This document shows, piece by piece, positions 38,300 through 64,000 of a stretch of 64,000 nucleotides of DNA. The translations under genes were made by a program, and so were the position numbers. The notes beneath the pieces are model-generated. The model saw nothing but the letters and a program-made list of their open reading frames with translations, did no database searches and was not told the origin of the DNA. Positions within the stretch are counted from its first letter, which is position 1; every line of letters begins with the position of its first letter. Source of the DNA: Cristatella mucedo (Eukaryota > Bryozoa > Phylactolaemata > Cristatellidae); assembly GCA_009760855.2 (NCBI GenBank), contig WPIO01000019.1, positions 5,313,501 through 5,377,500 of the forward strand, read 5' to 3'.

Positions 38300-39905
38300 G
38301 TCATAGAGATACGTTGCAATTTATATGTACCCTGTTAAGCGCAAGCTTGCACGCCGTTTTAAGAAGTCTGGGTCTGATGAAGGTCTACTCAATTTCAAAG
38401 ACTTCCTTCGAGTGTTCACCCGGAAGCTTAGAAAAGCCAGAGCTTTTTTTTACTAAAAACACCAAAGTTCTGCCATTCAGACCCAAAAAGGATTTATAAT
38501 TCGGTAAACAATTTTGTGGCCAATGCGGAGAAGTCTCACTTCCCAGATACTAATGGCTCGGTCGAAAAGTTTTCAGCTTTCTTCACTGGAAAAATTGTGC
38601 ACATTCGGATCTCCATAAAGCTCCCTCCGACTAAAGCAGTTGCTGAATCGTAACCTGCGACCTTCCTTAAAGACTTTCTGAGATTTCTGCAAGCGATGTA
38701 GCCACCTTTAAAAGGTCTAGTAAAAAATTTTTCTCGTCTCCTGAAGACCCCCTCTATAGTCTTAACTGGCAGACCAACTTAGCTCAGTAATAACCAAAAT
38801 TTTAACCCAAGTCCTTCAAATCGGCAATCCCTTCGACCGATGTTTAAAAAGGTTGGTGAAGATACATAGGTCCTTGCAAACTATCGCCCAGTTTTCTTTC
38901 TTCTTTTTTTGACAAAGATTCTTGAAAAAAAATTGTCGCTAACCAGCTGGTTGCACATATTGAAAATAATGAAATGACAGATAAATTTCAATTGGGGTTT
39001 AAGGGGGAGCACTCCACTGAAACTGCTCTCCTCCGTGTTACCAATGACATCTTATAAAGCAACGATGACGGAAATGTCACTGCCCTAGCGCTACTAGATC
39101 TACCAGCAACCTTTGACACCATTGATCACGATGTCCTACTTGAACGATTGAGAACAACGGCCGGTCTGGCAGACGAGACACTGGCGTGGTTTAAATCGTA
39201 CTTTTTCTATCGCAATCCGTGTCGTGCAGGGGGGGGGTTAGGTCTCATTCACCCGACCAGTCACCTGAGGAGTCACTCAAGGGTCCGTCCTTGGTCCACT
39301 ACCGTTCTTCATTTATACTCAACCTCTGGGGAAAGTGACTAAGGCCTTTGGAATTGGAATATCACTTGTAGGGTGCCGATACTGAGCTGTATTTGACATT
39401 TAAACCGTTGGAATCGGCTGCAGCAACTAATAAACTGAATGCTTGCCTTGCCCATATTCGATTCTGGATGCCAGCAAATTTTCTGAAACTAAACAACGAT
39501 AAAAGTGAACTGTTACTCATAGGACACCCCAAGCGTGTGGCTGGACTAAAAGACTTCGCTCTTTGAGTGGGTGATGCTATTTTGCGACTGCCACCTGGTG
39601 CTCGGAATTTGTGTGTCGTCTTCAACAGCTGCCTAAATTTTGAAAGCTTCATTAAGAAGACTGCTTTCACAGTTAGCCATCACGTCCGATCTTTATCTAA
39701 GATTGAGAGCTGTCTTCCACTATGGCTCGCAAAGATTTTACTTTCTTTCGTTGTCTCCTTAGTTGTCTCGGCTAGATTAATCCAGTTCTTTTTTGGCTGG
39801 GCTAACACAAAAGTCACTTGGCCATTGCAGCTGGTGATGAATATGGCTGCAAGGCTAGTTTGCGAATCCCAGAGGTTTGACCACGTGTCACCCTTCCCCA
39901 CACCC
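38300..39905 (+). mobile_element. LINE family 2 reverse transcriptase fossil
   Basis: Plus-strand frames show GEHSTETALLRV, LALLDLPATFDTIDHDVLLE, FLKLNNDKSELLLIGHPKR and MNMAARLVCESQRFDHVSP in RT order, interrupted by stops and frameshifts. The last block matches the minus-strand copy at 54830-55100. Confidence 0.8.
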
Positions 39906-40984
39906 AGCCCCCCCCCCAGTCGACCGACCTATAGGCCGGCGAGCACTAGCCGTGCTGCAGCGGCACCGGGCGGGCCACTAAGAACTAGCCTCGTTCTAGC
40001 CTCGTTCTAGCCTCGTTCTATCCACCGAATTCGTTTGCTCTTCTTACTCACTCACAACTTAACCTTTCGGGTTTACTCTCTCTTTCTCTCCATCTCTATT
40101 TGCAGTGTTTGAAAAGCATCCGGCGGCCGCTGTGAAATAGCACCGCTTAGTTCGCTATAACCTGACGGCAAAATCAAGATGTATCTAGATGTCGGGATTT
40201 CAGTCTTTGAAAATGAATTATATTGAGCGCGCGTAATGCAGCGATAGCCTAGGGCGATGCCGTCGTGAAAACGAGGCTCGTGAGCGAACTCTCGCAGCGA
40301 AACCCGATTCGTAGGTTCGTTTATGCAAAAGGCAACTTCTGGGCGTACTATTCCAAAACTAATTGTCATCGGATGAGCACGCCTCCTTCTTTGTCTGGTC
40401 GCTCTACTTTCAGCTACGGAACATTGCCAAAAGCATGGTCTGCTTAGATGATAAAACTGGAGCCAAATGAGTTCACACGTTCGTGACATCGCGTCTATTA
40501 TTGCAATTCTCTTTATTCATGACTCTCGGCCTGAGCAATCAATCGTCTGAAACTGGTGAAAGCTCAGCAGGTCGTCCGGTCTTTCGTGAAGTTCGTAGCT
40601 AGCTGCCGCATCAAACCAATTCCGTCCGAGCTTCACGGCCTCTCTATTCCTTAGTCGAAATCGTTTCCTGTTTACCGATTTGGGGTGAAAACAATTTGCA
40701 GCACGATTCGCTGGTTTTGTACGATGCAGCTTATTCATTGGGAGCTTAAGTGCCGCTTGCGTTAATATTTGAATGACTCTTAGGGTTCAGATCGTGCATG
40801 TACCGTGCGTGGCAGCACCGTGCATTGCTCGGGTGCCGTCATAGGATTTACTTACACGCCGCCTATCAGGCGTGCTTGTATTTATTGGTTAATTTGTTCG
40901 CGTAGCCTCGAATGTGCCTAACAAGCAAGTGAAGTACTCTGGATAACCCCACAGTGACACTTTGCGCTTGACAATCACGTGCAA

Positions 40985-41600
40985 TGAATGTATGCATATC
41001 CGGCTGTAACTCCACATAGTTACAATGACTAAGAGGATGTGACCGTGAAGGGCTTTGTGTAGTTTTATGTAGCTTTATGTATGCACCGAAATAAGCGGCT
41101 CTCAGTGCATATACGGCTACCAACAGACTTCATCTCACGAAACAGAGAGAAAATGAGAAGCATGGCTGTCGTGAGAATTTTTCAGGTAGTAAGTATGATG
41201 GAAGTAGCAGCTCAGGACGGCAGGAAAGAATGTGCCGCAGTCGGCAGCGAGAGAGTAGATGTTGTTGCATAACTATGATGGAAGGTAGTTCCACAATCTA
41301 GGACCTACAGTGCCAAAGCAGTTCCTGAATAGAGATTAACTTATCTTTGAGTGCTATGCAAAATACTTATTGCTATCATTCTATTGCCAGCAACCTTAAA
41401 GCGAAGGAATTGGACAGCTAATTTCTTTTCCATAGAGGACCTGAGGGAAGAAGGATTCTGAAACTGGTGCAACAGTTCAGTAGGGCATGAAGGAGCCAAG
41501 CCAAGGTGGGCGTTACGGGTCAGAGTAGGCAGCAGCTGTGAATTGATCAAATTATCGGAGCCCACAATGCACGAGAAATGGACTGAAAGAGCATAAGCCA
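40985..41600 (-). mobile_element. LINE family 2, 3' fragment
   Basis: The tail ccggctgtaactccacatag lies at the low-coordinate end. At 41341-41601 there is coding-like HLGLAPSCPTELLHQFQNPS, which matches GLAPPYLAELLQQFQPP of the 54832-55095 copy. Confidence 0.75.
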
Positions 41601-42325
41601 ATTGCTAAAATTCGGGCTTGACAGGGATAATACATCCAAGTTAGTCCATGCAATTGGTAGCATCCCGTCTCACTGCTTGCTCGTCTACCGGCGTGTACAA
41701 TCAGATGCTTACTTTTGGCGAAAAGGTAGCTAGGCTTGTCTGTCGTGAGCGTCGCAGTTGCCAAATCGCACCGCTTCTTGTCGACCAGCACTGACTCCCA
41801 ATCAAGCGGGGCACGTTGATTTAAAGGTTCTGTCACTCACTTTGAGGTCCCTTCATTCTCTGGCTCCAGCCTACAAATCAGAACTAGTATCCTAACAGGC
41901 TAAGCATCGCACCGCCCGCTTTTCTAAATCAAATCGTTTTGCGACACAGACGAACCTCAAATATTTTGTAGGCCGTGCCTTGAGTACGCATGCTCCCGAA
42001 GCCTTGAACTCACTGCCGACTGAGGTCACTACATTCCCCCCACTTGAAGGCATCTAAAAGGAAACTACAAACGCCCCTATTTCTCACAGCATTTAGTGAG
42101 TCCTTGCGATTCGTTCTTTGTGTGCCTATGCGTGCTGACACTGTGCATGCTGCCACGAGAAATATTTGTATGTTGACCCTGTGCATGTCACCTCTAACAA
42201 TGCTATTCGTGTTAACATTGTGCATGCTATTACTAATAGATGATCGTGCTTCCTTTACAGCACGCGAAAAATGCCTAGAAAGAGATTAAGTTTTCTGAAG
42301 GCGCTTTACAAATTTCTTATAATTA
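41592..42325 (+). mobile_element. L2-like LINE family 1, diverged 3' fragment
   Basis: Collinear with the 37290-38060 copy but with many substitutions and indels. Ends in a decayed tail agattaagttttctgaaggc. Confidence 0.8.
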
Positions 42326-42853
42326 TAAGGTTGGTCGATTTGCGCTGTTTGTTTTAGTCGGAGAGCGTTAGATGGCTCCATCTATTTCTCAATTACTTGC
42401 GGCTGCTAAATTCCTGCAAATGATTGCTATTGGGGTGATTAAGCCCTCTGTGATTTCAAATTAAGCTGACGAGAAGTTATACAATGAGCTTTTAATCTAT
42501 GTAAAGCTCCTGCGACTAAGTAATGTGCTCCCTATCTAAAGTACCACTCAAGAAGCTTGTCGTCTAATTGCTGGAGCCGCTTCCAACCAAGAATGGCTGT
42601 TCTTCCATTGACCGATGACACCACATTTTGAGTCAATAAATCGTAGCCTCAGTTAAAATTACAAGATGGAACCCTATCTCGTGCCGCTTCGAATGTCAGA
42701 ATTGGGGTCAATGGCGTGAGAGTTCGCTGAGAATCGCCAGGGTCGCCATTAAATTAAAGCTTCCGTTACTAATGACGACGCGCCAGAAACGCTTTGGGAG
42801 CCTTTCAAACATTCCGAGATTCTAAGATTCCGAGAGACGTACTGTTTACGAGA

Positions 42854-59002
<16,149 letters not shown>

Positions 59003-60295
59003 GTCACCGACTCTCGTCGCCATCTAAAAATTAAAGTTAGATTAAAAAGTTAAAGTTAGATTTATAAAATATAAGCACTATACGGTTCCGAAGTTTTTTA
59101 ACCAGTGAGAAGAGATGAACACATCAGCAATACTGCCGCAATGAGGTCTAGCTGTAGGAGTTGCCATTTCGGAGGTGGCTGGCGGAATTTGAAGGAGAGT
59201 AGCTAGCTACAGTAATTAGTTGAGCTAATGGCTACCGAGCTGCTCTAATCTGCCATCAACGTTCTGGTGATGCAGCTGCTAATATTAGTCACGTAACAGA
59301 TGCTAATGAAGATCAAATCAGTAGCCTTTGTATGCACTTTCCTTAGCTGAGACATTTGAAAAAGATGATGCATAGAACGTGAGCAATTACTAGGGATATT
59401 TTTAAACTCCGAAGTAGATTTGCCTTAGATTTCTCTTGGCGGCGTATGTAATTATTTGATTAATGGTATCGAAATGGAAAACATACGAGCCGCTCAAAGC
59501 CGTGGTAACAGAAATTAGGCAATATACATAGCAACCGAGCAGGAGTGCTGCTGATTCTGTTGATCAGTTTACAAGTAACTGAATGTGGCTGAAATATAGC
59601 TAACAATATCAAAATTCGAGTCGGCTAAGATGAAATAAGCTTTGAAATTGAAGAGTGCGTTACCTTGAGTGCACTTCCAAAACTTGAGGACATTTTTTCA
59701 CTGCGAGCTTACATGAATACAAGAAACTCGTGCTCTCCAAACCAAAATTCGCAGTAGCTACGCCCAGTCCACATACGATTGTGGATATACGACTGTATTC
59801 CTAAGTTACGAAAAGTACATACAAATGTTATGAGCTGCATCACAGCTGACTGCATCACTGCAAGTAGAGTTGAGCAAATAAATACCACGGAAGCAGTAGC
59901 AAATGACAACGAAAAGACACGGAATGCCATAATAGGCAGCTGAAAAAAATGATGTCACTGCTGCCTAGGAATTATTTTTCCTTGTCTAGAAGCCGCAGAG
60001 CAAGCATTTCTACAGAAAGCAGTCGTTAAACAATAAAAGCGCAGCTAATCAGCTAATTCATTGACGTGAGGCGATTAATTATTCTAAGGAACGCGAAGGC
60101 TGACACAGCTGAGGTGATTCTGCTAAGCACACGCGGAGCACCACGACGAGACACCATCGCTCTTACAGGTCAGCTCGTTGCTTCCTTCACTCCTGCTACT
60201 ATTCTGTCAAAGTTTACATCTATGAATCTATGGAGTTTGAGCTCGAGTCTGCATTGTGCTGCCTTTAGCAGGATGGAATGGAAGCCTCTCGAACT
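59003..60295. other. 3' flank of the DCST-like gene
   Basis: AT-rich, with a small direct repeat ttaaagttagat at 59031-59062. No gene or transposon was recognised. Confidence 0.4.
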
Positions 60296-60299
60296 GCCG

Positions 60300-60445
60300 A
60301 GCTGGTTTGGCCCAGCGTTTAAGGTGCTCGCACCGGCCAAGGTCTGGCTGACTGAGGTCGTGGGCTCGAGTCCCGAGGCTTATGTGAAGCTCCTGAATAG
60401 AGATTATTAAGTTATCTTGGGGCGCTATACAAATGAATTATATAT
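60300..60445 (+). mobile_element. SINE family B copy (reference)
   Basis: Longest family B copy: ggcccagcgtttaaggtgct, B box GGCTCGAGTCC, gtgaagctcctgaatagaga, ttaagttatcttggggcgct, atacaaatgaatta. Confidence 0.85.
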
Positions 60446-60684
60446 TTATATTCACTCGTAACGTCATCAGAGTTTCACATTTCTACGAATGAACCCGTTG
60501 AGGGTCATCTAAATGAAATTAATTCCCGAGCATATCATTTTCGAGGTTTGCAGAAAAGTTGCGTTCTTGCAATCGACGGTCTGTTGATTGTTATTCGTCG
60601 GAGTGCATATTTTAGTGATACCGCACTGTGCAATGAAACTCGGTGCTTGCAAATAAGCGATCCAAGTCGAACAAAAGATAATAA

Positions 60685-63600
60685 TGATAATAATAATATT
60701 GCACTTGATAAAGCGCCCTCAGAGAACTTAATCTCTTTCTAGGCGCTTTACATTTGCTGCAAAGTGATACGAAATAGAATAGTAAGTAAAATCATGCTTG
60801 AAAAACAAACAAAATGAATAACATGGTTAGGGGTTACATGCACTGGGTCAGCATGCAAATGTGGTTAGTGGCAGCATGAACAGTGTCAGCACGCATAAGC
60901 ACATCGAGGACGAATCACAAGGACCCACTAAATGCTGTCCTAAATAGGTCTGTTTTTAAGTTTCTTTTAAATGTGGTCAGGTCAGGGGATGTTCTGATGC
61001 AGGTCGGGAGGGAGTTCCAGGCTGTGGGAACATACGAGCTAAATGCACGGTCTCCAAAGGATTTAAGGTTTGTACGAGGTATTTCTAGACTGTTGGATTC
61101 CGAAAAGCGAGTGGTACGATGCTTTGCCTGATGGGGTAGTATATCTGAAAGATAGGCTGGAGCCATAGAATGAAGAGACCTAAAAGTGAGCGACAAAACC
61201 TTGAAGTCAATCCGTTGCTTGACTGGTAACCAGTGCAGGTCGGCGAGAAGTGGAGTAATGTGGCAACTGCGACGCTCACGACAGACAAGCCTAGCTGCAG
61301 AGTTTTGCACCAGCTACAATCGCCTGATCGCACATGCTGGTAGGCCAGTAAGCAGTGAGTTGCAGAAGTCGAGACGAGATGTCACGAATGCATGGACCAA
61401 CTTGGACGTGGTATCCTTATCTAAACAAGCCCTAATTTTAGCAATGTTATGAAGCTGAAAATAGGCTGATTTGACTGTGGAGCTGATGTGGTCGTCTAAC
61501 GAGAGGTCGCTTTGGAATATGACACCTAGATTTCGAGCTGATGCAACTGGAGATATGCTGGCAGAGCCAATTTTGAAAGTCAGCCTTTCCAATTTCTGAA
61601 TAACACTAGGTTTGTCCATAACTAGTAAGTTAGTTTTATCATCGTTTAGTTTTAGAAAATTTGCTGCCATCCATGATCGGATGTCATCAATGCATGCAGC
61701 AAGTGAGTTGAGAGAATTTGAGGTGCTCGAAGGCTGGGAGGGATCAAAGCAAAGGTACAACTGAGTGTCATCCGCATAGAAGTGAAAGCCTAGATTGTGC
61801 TTGGCAATCACATCAGCGAGAGGGAGAGTATAAACGGTGAAAAGGACCGGACCTAGCACAGAGCCCTGAGGTACTCCATATTTCAGAGGTACTTCAGATG
61901 ATCTTTGTCCATTCACGTCAACACTCTGGAGTCTCCCACTGAGATAGGACCTGAACCACTGCAGAGCAGTGCCAGTGATGCCCAGGCGAGATGAGAGGCG
62001 CTCTAGAAGAGCTTTGTGATCGATGGTATCAAAAGCTGCCGAAAGATCGAGCAAAACAAGAAGAGACACTCTACCCATGTCTGCATTCCTAAGTAGGTCG
62101 TTGTATACCCGAAGCAATGCTGACTCTGTGGAGTGATTAGCTCTAAAGCCAGACTGGAACTTACTAGCAAGGTGTGAGGTTTCGATATACGAGTTCAGCT
62201 GGTCTGCCACGACCCGTTCCAGTGTCTTTGATAGGAATGGTAGAAGGGAGACTGGGCGGTAGTTGCTTAAGTTCTCTTGGTCTAGTGTAGCTTTCTTGAG
62301 AAGTGGCCTGACTACAGCTTTTTTGAAAGGTGCTGGGACCTGACCTGAGGCTAATGACATATTAATGATGTTGGTTATGCATGGCAGCAGCAGATCAATG
62401 CAACGTAGGAGCAGGACAGTGGGAATAGGGCCCAGTGGACTTGTTGTCTTCTTTGATTGAGATACGAGCTTTAGGACTACATCACTGGTGACCTGTTTAA
62501 ATGCAGACATTGAGGCGCAGCCAGGAACCGAGGAACAGCATTCTAGTGGGAAGGTTGTCATCGCAGGGATGGATTCCCTGATTTTGTCTATCTGCTGCAC
62601 AAAGAATCGAGAGAAGCGATCGGCTAGATCATCACAAGGATCGTCTGGTAAGGAGCTAACCTGGGAACGGTTGAGGAGATGGTTTATTGTCGACATCAGC
62701 ATTTTTGGATTGTGCATCTGTGATTCAACAATGTTTCTATAGAAGCTAGACTTAGCCTTTGCTAGGATCGATTGGTACGACCTACAGTAGTCTTCATATG
62801 CCTGTCGATGGACAGTTAGTCCGGATCTTTTGTATGCCTTTTCAAGCTTTCGTTTAGTAGACTTGGCTAGTTTAATGTCTGTGGTAAACCATAGGCCGTC
62901 TGGGCGGGGGCGCACAGTGCGCTTTGTCAAAGGTGCAAACTCGTCGAGCGTGTCAGCTAGTGTCGTGTTGTAGCAATCTACCAGTGATGACAGATCGGAG
63001 GGAGGACTGAGCAGCAAAGGTGAAGCAGATATGCTCGCACGGACAGCATCGATGTCAAGGGTCTTGAGGTTTCGCGATTCACAGGTTATTTTAGAGGAGA
63101 ATGTGGGCACACACTGTAGATTGAATGAGATCTGCATGTGGTCAGATAAGCAGGATTTGGTGATAACTGGTGATGACAAAGTGCAGTTATATGAGAAAAT
63201 TTGGTCGAGTGTGTGACCCTTGATGTGGGTAGGGCCATGCACATGAGCCACAAGAGATAATGAGTCTGTCAATGTACGAAATTCGGTGCTGAAAGCGTCA
63301 GATAAGTTATCAAAGTGAACGTTGAAATCACCCATAACGAGGAAGGATCGATTTCTTGCACACAGAATCGAAATGAGATCGGAGAAATCTGAGATAAAGG
63401 AGGATTTGGTACCTGGTGGGCGATAGACTACTGCCACTATCGGTAGCTTGTTTTTCGGGTGAGACCAGGACAATTGATTCAAAAGACTGCTTCGAGGGTA
63501 CCGCAAATGGCTTGAAGTTGAATTTCGAGCGCACGATCATAGCAACTCCACCTCCAGTTTTGATTGATCTAGGGGTGTGAAAGAACGTGAAACCAGATGG

Positions 63601-63960
63601 AGTAGCGTCTTTAATTGTCGGGCAGTTTATCGATTTCAGCCAAGTTTCAGTTAGGGCGAGCAGGTCGATACCATTTTCAGAAATAAGGTCGTTTATTACT
63701 AGAGGTTTATTGCACATTGAGCGAGGATTCCAAAGGCAAGCGTTAAGTCTGGCCGATTGGGTTACAACAGGCCTGATTACCACTAAGTTTGAGAGATTTA
63801 CAGTGACGCATGCGGGGGAGCGTGCTAAGCGGTTCGAGACAATGCTAGGAATACCAAATGAGCAGCGTCTAAGCTGGCGGTTCCGGCCACCGCGGTGGCT
63901 ACGGGGTGCTTTCCTTTTGTTAATGCATAGTTCATGAATCTTAGCAACAACATGCACTGC
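60685..63960 (-). mobile_element. Near-complete L2-clade LINE, family 1
   Basis: From high to low coordinate: an endonuclease with LLALTETWLK (about 63655), GDFNVHFDN (about 63320) and SDHMQISFNL (about 63140); a reverse transcriptase with [20 protein letters not shown] (about 62030), [10 protein letters not shown] (about 61865) and FYADDTQLYL (about 61760); then the C-terminal domain, the 3' UTR, the tail hairpin and an AAT tract at 60680-60705. Only two lesions are visible: a frameshift at about 63440-63480 and a TAG at 61314-61316. No ORF1 is seen before the window edge. Confidence 0.92.
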
Positions 63961-64000
63961 GTATATGGCCTAAGCAACGCATAAAGTTCATAGGCGCTTA

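Overview
This is an invertebrate-type metazoan genomic window. It has intron-rich protein genes with GT-AG introns, no operons, dense interspersed retroelements and many microsatellites. I cannot fix the phylum from sequence alone. The animal assignment rests on the two host genes and on the L2-clade LINE, Tc1/mariner and tRNA-SINE content.

Two host genes lie head to head. The first, on the minus strand (35897 down to 2315), is a complete 15-coding-exon homologue of the BAR + RhoGAP family ARHGAP17/ARHGAP44/SH3BP1 (RICH/Nadrin). I placed every exon by protein similarity and matched splice phase; the joined product is about 666 aa. The second, on the plus strand (42854 to 59002), is a DC-STAMP-domain gene of the DCST1/DCST2 (Sneaky/SPE-42) type. 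Its N-terminal membrane exons, the DC-STAMP core and a C-terminal eight-cysteine RING-like finger are all visible. About 100 residues between 52144 and 56343 could not be placed.

The rest is a layered transposon landscape. L2-like LINE family 1 has a 3' hairpin and an (ATT)n tail; it occurs as many fragments and as one nearly intact copy running into the right edge (60685-63960). A second, older LINE family (family 2) is present in both orientations. There are two tRNA-derived SINE families, A and B; the 3' end of SINE B resembles the L2 family 1 tail. Other elements are two dead Tc1/mariner transposases, a 0.68 kb terminal-inverted-repeat element, a decayed Ty3/Gypsy-like gag-pol (46.7-49.8 kb) with a candidate LTR pair, and a separate 382 bp solo LTR with a clean 5 bp target duplication. 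Several insertions are nested, so relative ages can be read directly.

Layout: 0-2.3 kb, Tc1 fossil and repeats downstream of the RhoGAP gene. 2.3-35.9 kb, RhoGAP gene with repeat-filled introns. 35.9-42.8 kb, intergenic DNA, mostly LINE fragments. 42.8-59.0 kb, DCST-like gene, whose 7.8 kb second intron holds the LTR element and whose GC-rich middle holds a striking CCG-based minisatellite. 59.0-64 kb, intergenic DNA with a SINE and the near-complete L2.
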